This document shows positions 18,660 to 27,892 of a DNA stretch of 64,000 bases, one piece after another. Origin of the DNA: a bacterium (GTDB lineage Bacteria; Planctomycetota; Planctomycetia; Pirellulales; Pirellulaceae). The notes under the pieces are model-generated. The model was not told the DNA's origin. It worked only from the letters and a program-made list of their open reading frames with translations, and did no database searches. Made by a program: the position numbers and the translations under genes. The number at the start of each line of letters is the position of its first letter. Within the stretch, counting starts at the first letter, position 1. Location: contig JAUIGN010000012.1 of the NCBI GenBank assembly GCA_030430075.1, forward strand, positions 121,680 through 185,679, given 5' to 3'.

Positions 18660-18689
18660 TTGACAGGTCGCCGGGTCATTTTTTAGGAT
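18660..18689 (+). promoter_or_regulatory. Candidate promoter of rpmF-fabD operon
   Basis: TTGACA and TAGGAT are separated by 18 bp, about 70 bp before the rpmF start. The -35 is a perfect consensus match. Confidence 0.5.
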
Positions 18690-18760
18690 GTGGGGCTAAA
18701 CGAAAATCGTTGCCCCGCAAGGGGATCTGTTGTTTTAGCCTCACCCAAGCAAGTACCATC

Positions 18761-18949
18761 ATGGCTGTTCCCAAGCGTAAACATTCGAATTCCCGAACCG
18801 GCAAGCGGCGTTCGCACGACGGCAAGAAGCCGAAGGAACTGGATTTTTGCCCTAAATGCAGTTCTGCTTTGCCGAGTCACGTGGTTTGCCCCAAATGTGG
18901 CTATTATATGGGGCGTACGGTCGTAGAAACGGATGGGGATGTGTCTTGA
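18761..18949 (+). CDS. rpmF: 50S ribosomal protein L32
   Basis: Structural protein of the large ribosomal subunit, 62 residues. The start AVPKRKHSNSRTGKRRSH is the conserved bL32 N terminus, and the two pairs CPKC and CPKCGYY form the zinc-ribbon version of L32. The gene opens the fatty-acid synthesis block, a common arrangement in bacteria. Its stop codon overlaps the TTG start of fabD, which couples ribosome and lipid synthesis at translation. Confidence 0.95.
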   Translation: MAVPKRKHSNSRTGKRRSHDGKKPKELDFCPKCSSALPSHVVCPKCGYYMGRTVVETDGDVS

Positions 18950-19854
18950 GCCCGACAGCCTTTCTTTTTCCTGGGCAAGGAGCCCAGGCGGTTGGAATGG
19001 GACGCCAGGCATGTGAATCGCACCCCGCCGCGCGGGCCCTGTTTGACCGGGCCAGTGAGTTGCTCGGTTACGATCTTGCCGAGCTCTGTTTCGAGGGGCC
19101 CGCCGACCGGCTCGATTCGACGGTCTGCAGCCAGCCAGCGCTATTCGTTTGTGGGCTGGCGGCGGTCGAAGTGTTACGGGACGTTTCGCCGGCGGTTGTC
19201 GACGACTGCGTCGCCACGGCCGGGCTCAGCCTGGGTGAATACTGCGCGATGGTGTTTGCCGACGTCATGGACTTTGAAACCGCCTTGCGGGTGGTGAAGC
19301 GGCGAGGCGAGGCGATGCAAGCGGCCTCGGATGCGACCCCCAGCGGAATGGTCAGCATTTTGGGGCTCGAGTTGGAAAAGGTGCAGTCGCTTTGTGACGA
19401 GGCCCGGGGCGGCGAGATTCTGCAGGTGGCGAATCATCTTTGTCCAGGCAACATCGCCATTTCCGGTCATCGGGCGGCGTGTGCGCGGGCCGTCGAACGA
19501 GCGCCGGAAGCGGGGGCCATGAAGGCCATCCCCTTGACCGTCGCGGGCGCCTTTCACACGGACATCATGGCCCCGGCGGTGACCGAACTGACCGAGGTCC
19601 TGCAGGGGGCGACGCTCCAGGCACCGCGGATCCCGGTGATCTCCAACGTTGACGCTCGACCGCACAGCGATCCCGAAGAGATTCGCGAGTTGCTCGTCAA
19701 GCAAGTGGTCAATCCGGTTCAGTGGGAGGCTTCCATGCGGTTCTTGATGGACGACGGAATCTCCATGTTTTACGAGGTTGGTCCGGGACGTGTCTTGCGC
19801 GGGCTGTTGAAGCGAATTAACCGAAAGATGCCGTGCGAAGGGATTGCGGTATAG
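18946..19854 (+). CDS. fabD: Malonyl-CoA:ACP transacylase
   Basis: Moves malonyl groups from CoA to acyl carrier protein for fatty-acid elongation in the cytoplasm. Residues 5-10 read AFLFPGQGAQ; the nucleophilic serine is in GLSLGEY and the catalytic histidine in GAFHTD. The 302-residue length is typical. The frame has no ATG in the right place, and the TTG at 18946 overlaps the rpmF stop (TTGA), so this start is chosen. It is followed 171 bp later by fabG. plsX and fabH, which in many bacteria sit between rpmF and fabD, are absent here. Confidence 0.92.
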   Translation: MSPTAFLFPGQGAQAVGMGRQACESHPAARALFDRASELLGYDLAELCFEGPADRLDSTVCSQPALFVCGLAAVEVLRDVSPAVVDDCVATAGLSLGEYCAMVFADVMDFETALRVVKRRGEAMQAASDATPSGMVSILGLELEKVQSLCDEARGGEILQVANHLCPGNIAISGHRAACARAVERAPEAGAMKAIPLTVAGAFHTDIMAPAVTELTEVLQGATLQAPRIPVISNVDARPHSDPEEIRELLVKQVVNPVQWEASMRFLMDDGISMFYEVGPGRVLRGLLKRINRKMPCEGIAV

Positions 19855-20025
19855 CGTCGCAGCGTAACCCGGTGGCCTTTCCGCGGGCCGAGCGGCGGTT
19901 GTGTGGCTATCAAGGTTTGCGGGCCAGCGATCAAACAAGCGTCATCTTGCGGCGGCCGAGAATTCCGGCGCGGCGTTCCCCTCCTCATTAACGCGATTCT
20001 CCACAGATTTAAGGTTGATTAAGCG

Positions 20026-20808
20026 ATGGCTGAAGCTGGCTCACAGGGACTGACGGTCGATCTTTCCGGACAGGTAGCGATTGTTACCGGCGCTTCGCAA
20101 GGCCTGGGGCAGGCAATGGCCGGTGAATTGGCCAGGCAAGGCGCGAAGGTCGCCTGCGTCGCCAGAAACGCGGAGAAGTTGGCCAGCGTCGTCGAGGAGA
20201 TCGAGGCCGCCGGTGGCGAAGCACTCGCCTTGTCATGCGACGTGACGGACCGGGCCAGTGTCGACAAGTTGGTCGACGATGTGATCGAGAAATGGGACCG
20301 GCTGGACATCCTGGTCAACAATGCGGGGATTACGCGCGATACGCTGTTGCCAAGAATGAGCGACGACGAGTGGGACGACGTCATCAATACGAATCTCCGC
20401 GGTGCTTTTTTGTTTGCTCGAGCCGCATCTCGAGTCATGATGCGGGCCCGCTATGGCCGAATTATCAATATCTCGAGCGTTTCCGGCTTGATGGGTAACA
20501 GCGGTCAAACCAACTACTCCGCTTCCAAGGCGGGGCTGATCGGGATGACGCGGAGCTTGAGCCGCGAATTAGCCGGGCGCAAAGTGACCGTTAATGCCAT
20601 TGCGCCCGGTTTCATCGAAACGGAGATGACCAAAGTTCTGGTGGACAAGTTCGGCGATCAGTTTATCAAGGAGGCCAAGACGCGGATCCCGGCCAAGCGA
20701 TTGGGGCAGCCCGCCGAAGTGGCCGTTGCCGTCGCCTTCCTGGCGAGCCCTGCCGCCGCTTACATTACTGGAACCGTCCTGGCCGTCGATGGCGGCATGA
20801 CCGGTTGA
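20026..20808 (+). CDS. fabG: 3-oxoacyl-ACP reductase
   Basis: NADPH-dependent reductase of the second fatty-acid elongation step, a short-chain dehydrogenase of 260 residues. The cofactor motif TGASQGLG, NNAG, the catalytic serine in INISSVSG and the YSASK catalytic pair are all present; the C-terminal GTVLAVDGGMTG is typical of FabG. The N terminus has about ten extra residues before the first strand. It lies between fabD and acpP in the expected order. Confidence 0.93.
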   Translation: MAEAGSQGLTVDLSGQVAIVTGASQGLGQAMAGELARQGAKVACVARNAEKLASVVEEIEAAGGEALALSCDVTDRASVDKLVDDVIEKWDRLDILVNNAGITRDTLLPRMSDDEWDDVINTNLRGAFLFARAASRVMMRARYGRIINISSVSGLMGNSGQTNYSASKAGLIGMTRSLSRELAGRKVTVNAIAPGFIETEMTKVLVDKFGDQFIKEAKTRIPAKRLGQPAEVAVAVAFLASPAAAYITGTVLAVDGGMTG

Positions 20809-21065
20809 ACTCAGGCAGCCGATCGATCGAAGGCGTTGCACAGTCCAGCGAGGCTGGGCCACGAACCGATCACGGGCGGTCGGTGAATCCACTCCCGTTG
20901 GTCGCTGGAACGTAACTCAAAATGAACGACTTTGACCCCTTGAATCAACGGAATTGAGGGAAGAGGAGAAAGGGGCGACCCGGCAAGCCGGCACGGCCAG
21001 ACGCGTCCTTCGCCCCGCCGAGGCCCCCCCGCTTTTTGCGGCCCTACATTGTTGGGTCAAGCGTC
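20809..21065. other. Spacer between fabG and acpP
   Basis: With the promoter below, this 364-bp gap holds no gene. It is GC-rich and contains a short CCGC/GCGG hairpin around T residues near 21030. The size suggests acpP has its own promoter. Confidence 0.4.
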
Positions 21066-21095
21066 TTGACCTGTCTTGTTGAAATCATCTATGTT
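21066..21095 (+). promoter_or_regulatory. Candidate promoter of acpP
   Basis: TTGACC and TATGTT lie 18 bp apart, about 78 bp before the acpP start. This fits the common observation that acpP is expressed more strongly than its neighbours. Confidence 0.5.
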
Positions 21096-21172
21096 GTTGC
21101 ATCGCATGACCGTCGAGTTTCCTCGGGCGCGCTGTGCCCGTTTTTTTTGTCGTTGGAAGGAGGACCGTTAAG

Positions 21173-21412
21173 GTGGCAAATGTGCCTGAACGAGTCATAG
21201 CTATCGTCGCTGAGCAACTTGGTGTCGAGAGTGAAAAGATCTCAGAAGAAACGTCGTTCGTGAATGATCTCGGTGCTGATTCGCTCGACACGGTCGAGCT
21301 GGTCATGGAACTGGAAGAAGAATTCGACATCAATATCCCCGACGATGCGGCTGAGAAAATTCAGACGGTCGGACAGGCCATCGAATTTATCCAGGGCGCT
21401 CAAGAGTCCTGA
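21173..21412 (+). CDS. acpP: Acyl carrier protein
   Basis: Carrier of growing acyl chains, 79 residues, cytoplasmic. The 4'-phosphopantetheine serine lies in [12 protein letters not shown], the invariant ACP motif, followed by the acidic recognition helix [16 protein letters not shown]. The GTG at 21173 follows GGAAGGAGG by 9 bp and gives the standard N terminus; an upstream frame exists but is not ACP-like. fabF lies about 130 bp downstream. Confidence 0.96.
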   Translation: MANVPERVIAIVAEQLGVESEKISEETSFVNDLGADSLDTVELVMELEEEFDINIPDDAAEKIQTVGQAIEFIQGAQES

Positions 21413-21542
21413 TTGCAGCCCGGCCGCAGCGATCTCGGGAGTCTGATTCCCCGCGGGTTGCTCCCTTTGGTCAGTCACGAATGACACGCGCACCGTGCGC
21501 GCATCTCACAACGAAAGACTCCTAACGAGAACGGACTCGATA

Positions 21543-22790
21543 ATGAAGCGACGGGTTGTCGTAACGGGTCTTGGTGTCGTCACGTCGCTCAGTTGTAACG
21601 TCCAGGACTTGTGGCAACGCATCCTGGAAGGGCAGAGCGGTATCCACCGATTACGTTGTTTTGACCTTGAGCAGTTCAAGGTCACCATCGGTGGTGACAT
21701 TCATGACTGGGATCCCAGCGATTACATCTCTCCGAAGGAGATGAAACGCGTGGACCGCTTTACGCAGTTTGCCCTGGTGGCGGCGGCGGACGCGGTGAAG
21801 GACTCCGGCCTGGAATTCTCCCAGGAAGATACGTTTCGCTGTGGTGTCATTCTAGGGTCCGGGATTGGCGGCCTGACAGAAATCGAAGAGCAAATCGAGC
21901 GGCTGCTGACCAAAGGTCCCAGCCGCGTCTCCGCCATGACCGTGCCGAAGATGATGCTCAATGCGGCCGGTGGTCATGTCTCCATCGAGTATGGCCTGCG
22001 GGGCCCGAACTTTACGGTGGCCACGGCATGTGCGAGTGCGACCAACGCCATCGGCGATGCACTCAAGACGATCCAGTATGATGACGCGGACATCGTGGTG
22101 ACGGGCGGAACCGAGGCCGCGATGACTCGGATGGGCTTGAGCGCCTTCACCAACATCAAAGCGCTCTCCGGACGCAATGACGCCCCGACCGAAGCGAGTC
22201 GTCCGTTCGACCTGGACCGAGACGGATTCGTGCTCAGTGAAGGCGCCGGTGTGTTGATCTTCGAAGAGCTGGAACACGCCAAGGCACGCGGTGCCAGGAT
22301 CTACGCCGAAGTGCTCGGCTACGGCGCCAGTGGCGACGCCGGTCACATTACGCAGCCGGATGAAGAGGGGATCGGTGCCGCGCGGGCCATGCAGTCCGCG
22401 CTGCGGGATGCCGGCTTGAATCCGGACCAGGTAGACTACATCAATGCGCACGGGACGAGTACGCCGCTGGGTGACAAAGCCGAAACCCTGGCAATCAAGC
22501 AAGTCTTTGGCGACCACGCGTACAAGCTGAGCATCTCCAGCACGAAGAGCAACCTGGGCCATTCGCTGGGGGCGAGCGGCGGGATCGAGGGCGTGCTGAC
22601 CACCAAGGCGATCGAAGCCAATGTGGCGCCCGCCACGATCAATTTGACCACGCCGGATCCCGCCTGCGATCTCGACTATACGCCCAACACGCCCCGCGAG
22701 CGGCCGATCAAGGTCGCGATGAGCAACAGCTTCGGATTCGGCGGGCACAATGCGTCGTTCGTGATGGGCAAACTTGAGGACCGCGCGTAA
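21543..22790 (+). CDS. fabF: 3-oxoacyl-ACP synthase II
   Basis: Condensing enzyme that extends acyl-ACP by two carbons from malonyl-ACP. The 415-residue protein carries the catalytic cysteine in TACASATNAIG, histidines in INAHGTSTPLGD and SNLGHSLGASG, and the C-terminal NSFGFGGHNASF. The ATG at 21543 matches the family start KRRVVVTGLGVVTSL. Together with fabD, fabG and acpP it supplies most of an elongation cycle; no fabZ, fabI or fabH is seen here. Confidence 0.95.
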   Translation: MKRRVVVTGLGVVTSLSCNVQDLWQRILEGQSGIHRLRCFDLEQFKVTIGGDIHDWDPSDYISPKEMKRVDRFTQFALVAAADAVKDSGLEFSQEDTFRCGVILGSGIGGLTEIEEQIERLLTKGPSRVSAMTVPKMMLNAAGGHVSIEYGLRGPNFTVATACASATNAIGDALKTIQYDDADIVVTGGTEAAMTRMGLSAFTNIKALSGRNDAPTEASRPFDLDRDGFVLSEGAGVLIFEELEHAKARGARIYAEVLGYGASGDAGHITQPDEEGIGAARAMQSALRDAGLNPDQVDYINAHGTSTPLGDKAETLAIKQVFGDHAYKLSISSTKSNLGHSLGASGGIEGVLTTKAIEANVAPATINLTTPDPACDLDYTPNTPRERPIKVAMSNSFGFGGHNASFVMGKLEDRA

Positions 22791-22941
22791 GGGCCACCGT
22801 GTGGCGCCGCCGCCGCCGCTTCAGGCAGTTCGTTTCCCGGCGAGCAGGTCTCCGGTGAGGTCAGCCGGGCCGTTCCATGCGCCGGTCGTCTGATCCGCCG
22901 GCCGTTCCCACCGTGCCGGGCGCCGGTCGAATCGTTGCCGG

Positions 22942-25095
22942 TTATTGCAACGGTTGCAGGGAATCCGTCGCCGGATTGATTGTTTCCTCATCGACAGCCG
23001 TCTCGTTGCCCTGATCGGACGCTTGGCCGTCTTCGGTGTCGTTTGCCGGTGCCGGCAGTGGTTCACCGCCGGGTTCGACAGGTACGCCGTCTTCCACAGC
23101 TGGGTGACGTTCGAGCGGCTCCACGGATTCGGGTGACTCGGAAGCGTTGCTGCGTTGGCCATAGGGACCGCGGCTGACCGGCATCGGCATCTGCAGGATT
23201 CGTTGCAGGAACGGCGGGATGTCGATTTGGGTATTGTTTCGCCGGGCGGCATCGTCGTACGCTTTGCCCGGCCAGGGGCCTTCCGCCAGGTAGATCTCGT
23301 TATAATCCAGCAGGGAGCCTTTCTGCAGGTGGACGTTCTTGATCGCCAAGGTGTATTCCAGGATGGCACGGTAGTAGTTCGAGTCGGCGTCTGCGACGCG
23401 TCGTTGGGCGTCGAGCAGCAGATCGAGCAACCGTGTGCGTTCATTCTCGTCGGCGTCCTCGTACTTGTGGTCGAGCGCCTGGAGTTGCTCATGGGCCGCC
23501 ACCCGCCGGTTGTAGCTTGTTTGGGACGTGGCGTAGGCCCGATCAAGCTCGGCAAAAGCCGCCGTCAGGTCGTGGACGACATCACGCTCCTGCTGTTCCA
23601 AAATCGCCTTGGCGCGGGCCACCTTGAGTTCGGCGTTCCGGACGGCGGCATGGGCCTTGCGGAAACCGATCGGCAACGCCACCTCCAGGCCAAGTTGCCA
23701 TTCCTGAAAATCTCCGCTGGTCAAGTCTTGGAAGGCGTTGTCGAAGCGGGCCGCCTGGCGTTCGCTGTTGACCAGATCGTGCCCCAGGCCGCGCCATCGG
23801 TAGCGGCCGACGGCATCGATCCGCGGCAGGAGAAAGTTACGCGTGGCCGCCAATTCGAGAACCGTGGATTCGACCCGCCACTTCTGCCTGCGAATCTCCG
23901 CTCGGCGGGTCAATGATTCGACCAGGATGTCTTCCCAGTTGAAGACGATCTTCGCCATCAACGGTTCTTCGGTCGGCCGGATCAGCCGCCCATCGTTCAT
24001 CACGGTTCCCATCAGCAGTCGCAGGCGACGTTCAGCCTGGTGCACGCCGCCATGACCGCGAAACGTGTTGGTCCGGAAGCGGTCGACCGTCCGCCCCGTG
24101 AGGGCGTTCTGCACGTCCTCTTCCATCCGGAAGTACTGCTCGCGGGCTTGAGCTTCGCGTTCGATCTCGCCACCGCGGCGATGGCTGACGTACCAGGAGT
24201 TGATCTTTCTCCAGGTTTGGAGCGCCCGATCGCGGGCCGCAATTTTTGCATCCAGATCACGGTAGGCGAAGTGCAGTTCCCAGTAGGCATTCTCGACATC
24301 GTTCACCAGGTTGCGAACGGACGCCTCAAATTCCGTCAGGCTGATGTCGGTGTTGAGTCGAGCGATCAGCACGCCGTTCATTGAGCCGGGTGCACCGCCG
24401 GGCCCGGCGATGCGATTGAAATCGACACCCGCGCCCTGCATCAGCGGCTGGCGGAATTCGCCCTCCAGTTGGACGGTCCAGGGACGGTTCGGATCGTCGT
24501 TGCCGGGCGAGTTGTTGAGGTCGTAGTCAATAATCTTGCGAACCGTAAAATCACCGCCGGTGGCCGCTCGCTTGGAAATCGCCGTGCGGTAGGCGTGCAG
24601 GTCTTGCTTGAGCAGCCGCGTCCCCCCTCCGAAGAAGACGTTGTTGAGCGCCCGGTCGTTGTTCTCGAAAAAGAAGCTCGATTCCAGCTCGGCATCGAAA
24701 GCACTCAGGGCAGCTTCAACACCGAATCGCGGATCGGTCTCCTGAATGGCCGGGTCATGGACCGTGCGTACGTTCTCCGGTGACTCGAGCACCAGCCCAC
24801 CCAGGTCACGTAGGACGCGCGAATGTTGGAGGGCGGTTTGGATCGCCTCATCTAGGCTCAGGTCCCAGTATTCGGTCGGGGCCGCGTTGTCGATCGTGAT
24901 CGGTGCGGGACTGCCGACCGCAACCTCTGGGTAGGATTCGGACTCCACATCAGGGAACTCGATTTGAGTCGCCAACTCCTGATAATGGGCCAGGTCCGGA
25001 TCGTAGCTCACTGAATCCGCCCGCCAGGCGCAGCTCGGGACGGCAGCAGCCAGTGCTACGAGCAGCAAACGAAGTGAGTTTAGGTTGCAAGTCAT
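22942..25095 (-). CDS. TolC-family outer-membrane channel lipoprotein
   Basis: Outer-membrane efflux protein of 717 residues. The N terminus is a lipoprotein signal (LRLLLVALAAAVPSC) with the cysteine near residue 22. The body holds the two long alpha-helical repeats of the TolC/OEP family, for example LTEFEASVRNLVNDVENAYWELHFAYRDL and the matching segment around VVHDLTAAFAELDRAYATSQ. The C-terminal 100 residues are acidic and Pro-rich. The ATG at 25095 follows GGGG. It is divergent from the three HlyD-like genes, so it is the likely outer-membrane partner of that locus. No pump gene is adjacent. Confidence 0.82.
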   Translation of the reverse strand: MTCNLNSLRLLLVALAAAVPSCAWRADSVSYDPDLAHYQELATQIEFPDVESESYPEVAVGSPAPITIDNAAPTEYWDLSLDEAIQTALQHSRVLRDLGGLVLESPENVRTVHDPAIQETDPRFGVEAALSAFDAELESSFFFENNDRALNNVFFGGGTRLLKQDLHAYRTAISKRAATGGDFTVRKIIDYDLNNSPGNDDPNRPWTVQLEGEFRQPLMQGAGVDFNRIAGPGGAPGSMNGVLIARLNTDISLTEFEASVRNLVNDVENAYWELHFAYRDLDAKIAARDRALQTWRKINSWYVSHRRGGEIEREAQAREQYFRMEEDVQNALTGRTVDRFRTNTFRGHGGVHQAERRLRLLMGTVMNDGRLIRPTEEPLMAKIVFNWEDILVESLTRRAEIRRQKWRVESTVLELAATRNFLLPRIDAVGRYRWRGLGHDLVNSERQAARFDNAFQDLTSGDFQEWQLGLEVALPIGFRKAHAAVRNAELKVARAKAILEQQERDVVHDLTAAFAELDRAYATSQTSYNRRVAAHEQLQALDHKYEDADENERTRLLDLLLDAQRRVADADSNYYRAILEYTLAIKNVHLQKGSLLDYNEIYLAEGPWPGKAYDDAARRNNTQIDIPPFLQRILQMPMPVSRGPYGQRSNASESPESVEPLERHPAVEDGVPVEPGGEPLPAPANDTEDGQASDQGNETAVDEETINPATDSLQPLQ

Positions 25096-25687
25096 CGAGC
25101 CCCTTCGACGCGGACAGGCTTGATCCGCAACGATAGCTACCTTGCCCAACGGACCGAACGTGACAGGGCCGCACCCTTGCGGGGCCCACCCGCTTCAGGT
25201 GTGCGCCCGCCGGTGGCCTGCGAATCATCGACGCAACGTGCGCGCAGGTCTCCGTGAGAGACCTGTCAGGGTGTCTCATCGGCACGATCACAATCGTCAA
25301 AACTGGTTTTTTCGGCATAACCGTTACATTTTCCGCGCCTCGACGCGGCTGGCCGAGAAGCTGGGGGGAATGGGGTGAATCGGGTTGTCTGGCCGCCCTT
25401 TGACGGCCGCGGCCGCAACAACGATTCCCGGGATCGTGTCCCCAGTCGCCGCCCCTTCGGAACGCGATCGACGAAGCAATCGACGACAGGCGACCGGTCC
25501 GGCCAGACGCGTTCGCGGACGGCGCCTGAAGGAACCAAATATCATTCCGTGCAAATCGTTGGATCGCAATCGTTGGAGGTGAACTTATCCGATCCGCCTC
25601 GCTTCTCCGCCGAAACGCGTTCCGTTCGGTTTGCATTGCCATCATTAGCACTGCCATCAACGGAACCGGGGATTCGCCCCACGGCTG
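25096..25687. other. Divergent intergenic region, TolC versus GAF-HlyD
   Basis: About 590 bp between two divergent genes. I see no gene and no clear palindromic operator. It presumably carries both promoters; a TACATTTTCC stretch near 25325 is the only AT-rich patch. Confidence 0.45.
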
Positions 25688-27808
25688 ATGAATTATCCGC
25701 GCGGCAACGATTCGCGGGGCATTTTCAGAATCGCGGTTATACTGGGAGGAATGTTGAAGAACTCCGCCGATTTTCCTGCTCAGCTCGACGACGCCTGGCA
25801 ACGGCTTGAATTGCTTGTCGACGAGTTGGCGACCTGGTCGCAGCAGGCAGATTCCCTCGTTGAGTACTACGGCCGGCTGGTCGAGCGATCGGTTGCCGAA
25901 CTGGCCGTTGTCGGCGGCGCGGTCTGGATACCGTCACCCGGTCGTCCGCCGCAGCGCCTTGGCCCGGTCCAGGCACGGGGCGCGGCAGACGTTGCCGTGA
26001 ACGATGCGCAGCGGGCTTTTGTTGCAGAGACCTTCCAACAGGAATCCGTTGCTGATGCGGCGGCCGCTCGGTGGTTCCGCTGGCCGGGAACCGACCAATC
26101 AAAGCGGCCTGCAGAGAATCGGGGTTCCGCCGGTCCGCCGGCGGCAGCCGTTGACGATCCGGCGATCTGCCTGGCGCCTGTCGTCGTCGACGATCGGGTG
26201 GTGGCGATCCTGGAGTTCGTCATCGAGTCCACCGCGGACGTCGCTCAGCGGGCGGCGACGGAACGCGTGGCAACGGCATTGGCGGACGTGTCGACGGACT
26301 TTCATCGCGTCATCGAATTGCGTGTGCTGCGGCGCCGCGCCGCGCACTGGGATGCGGCCCTTGAGTTTGCCTTGGAGGTTCATCGCCGGCTCGGCCTGGA
26401 CGAGACGTGCTACACGATCGCCAACCGGGGGCGTCACTTCGTAGGTGTCGACCGTCTCAGCGTCGTGGTGGCTAGGGCTGCCGGCGGTCGTGTCCGGGCG
26501 ATCAGCGGTGTTGACAGTATCGATCGAAGGGCCCAGGAAGTCACGCTTTTCCGCCAGTTGGCGTCCGCAGCGATTCAGCTCGGAGAGCCGCTGCGGACGC
26601 AAGATGGTGACGAGTTGCCGCCGCAGCTGCAGGCGATTATCAACCGTTACCACGATACGACGGGCGCTCACTGCCTGGCGGTCGTGCCCTTGGCCGACCC
26701 GAGCGCGCCGCACGATGCCAGGGGCGGATCCCGTGCGGTCGGGGCGCTGATCTTCGAACAATTCAAGGGGAGCCAATTTCCGGCAGCCGTGCTGGAGCGG
26801 ATGGACATTTGTTGCGGGCAGGCGGGGACGGCTTTGGCCAACGCCGTCCTGCTGCACGGCGCGCCACTGTCGGGTGTCGCTCGCGGCCTGCGCCGGTTCG
26901 CCTGGCTGTTGGGATTTCGCTCGCTGGGAAGGTTTGCCGGGGCCGCCTTGGCAGGCCTTCTCTTGGTTGCCGCGGTGGTCGCATCGCTTTGCCTGGTGCA
27001 GGTCGATTTCGCGATCACGGCCCGCGGTCGGCTGCAGCCAACCGAGCGCCGGCAAGTCTTCGCACCCATGGACGGGGTCGTCAGTCGGACATTCGTGCAG
27101 CACGGAGATCATGTGCAGCGGGGGCAGATCCTGATCGAGTTGCGTAATCTGGATCTCGAATACGAAGCCAAGCGTCTGCGCGGCGAACTGGCAACGACAC
27201 GGGCGGAGCTCGAGGCGGTTCAGGCGGCACGGATGATCGACGGTCGTGATCGCCGCCAGGCGATTTTGCACGACGCGGAGATCGAACGCCACAAGGAACG
27301 CCTGGTTGGTCTGGAAAAGCAGCGCGAGATCCTCCAACGCCAGCAACAGGAGCTGGCGGTGTGTGCCATGATCAATGGGCAGGTCTTGTCCTGGGACACG
27401 GAAAAGGCATTGGCTGCGCGGCCGGTCCGGCGAGGCCAGCAACTGATGACCATCGGTAACGTTGCCGGTCCCTGGCAGGTGCAGCTTGATGTGCCCGACG
27501 AGGAGATCGGACACTTGCTGTCGGCGCAGCGAGCGTCCGGGGACGACGGCCTGCCGGTCGAGTTTATCTTGCAAACCGATCCCGCCAAGGCTTACCGAGG
27601 CACCGTCGCGTCGGTTGGGATGGCGACCGTCGTGACCGGCGACTCGGATCCGTCCATTCCGGTGGTGGTCAACGTTGATCGGGCGGCGCTGAGCGCACCT
27701 CGCCCCGGCGCAGGCGTCGTTGCCCGCCTGCATTGTGGCCGCCGCGCGGTGGGGTTCGTTTGGTTCCGCCGCCTTTGGGAAGAAGTTCGCAGACGGGCCA
27801 TGTTTTGA
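25688..27808 (+). CDS. GAF domain-HlyD membrane-fusion protein
   Basis: Protein of up to 706 residues with a cytoplasmic N-terminal half and a periplasmic C-terminal half. Residues about 230-390 look like a GAF sensory domain (IANRGRHFVGVDRLSVVVA; HCLAVVPLAD; VGALIFEQF; ERMDICCGQAGTALANAVL). One membrane segment follows near 415-435 (AGAALAGLLLVAAVVASLCLV), then a HlyD-type barrel-hairpin: ITARGRLQPTERRQVFAPMDGVV, a coiled coil and a beta-barrel. The start is unclear: ATG at 25688 is open, while ATG at 25751 has GGGAGGA directly abutting it. The GAF domain suggests signal-dependent assembly or gating of an export complex. The next gene starts 85 bp later. Confidence 0.75.
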   Translation: MNYPRGNDSRGIFRIAVILGGMLKNSADFPAQLDDAWQRLELLVDELATWSQQADSLVEYYGRLVERSVAELAVVGGAVWIPSPGRPPQRLGPVQARGAADVAVNDAQRAFVAETFQQESVADAAAARWFRWPGTDQSKRPAENRGSAGPPAAAVDDPAICLAPVVVDDRVVAILEFVIESTADVAQRAATERVATALADVSTDFHRVIELRVLRRRAAHWDAALEFALEVHRRLGLDETCYTIANRGRHFVGVDRLSVVVARAAGGRVRAISGVDSIDRRAQEVTLFRQLASAAIQLGEPLRTQDGDELPPQLQAIINRYHDTTGAHCLAVVPLADPSAPHDARGGSRAVGALIFEQFKGSQFPAAVLERMDICCGQAGTALANAVLLHGAPLSGVARGLRRFAWLLGFRSLGRFAGAALAGLLLVAAVVASLCLVQVDFAITARGRLQPTERRQVFAPMDGVVSRTFVQHGDHVQRGQILIELRNLDLEYEAKRLRGELATTRAELEAVQAARMIDGRDRRQAILHDAEIERHKERLVGLEKQREILQRQQQELAVCAMINGQVLSWDTEKALAARPVRRGQQLMTIGNVAGPWQVQLDVPDEEIGHLLSAQRASGDDGLPVEFILQTDPAKAYRGTVASVGMATVVTGDSDPSIPVVVNVDRAALSAPRPGAGVVARLHCGRRAVGFVWFRRLWEEVRRRAMF

Positions 27809-27892
27809 CCTGGGCCGCATCGTGGCGGCTGTTTCGGCGCAGGCCGAGCCGTGACGTTGGCGGTTCTTGCAACATTCAAGGAGAGACGGTCA

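Noticed and set aside
18237..18686. Open frame of about 150 codons before rpmF
   Set aside because: Arg-rich, no ribosome site and overlapping the rpmF promoter candidate; no family resemblance.
25375..25809. Open frame crossing the start of the GAF-HlyD gene
   Set aside because: Composition typical of non-coding GC-rich DNA and no conserved motif.
26099..27820. Long frame antisense to the GAF-HlyD gene
   Set aside because: Gln/Arg/His-rich translation with no fold signal; the sense frame is well supported.
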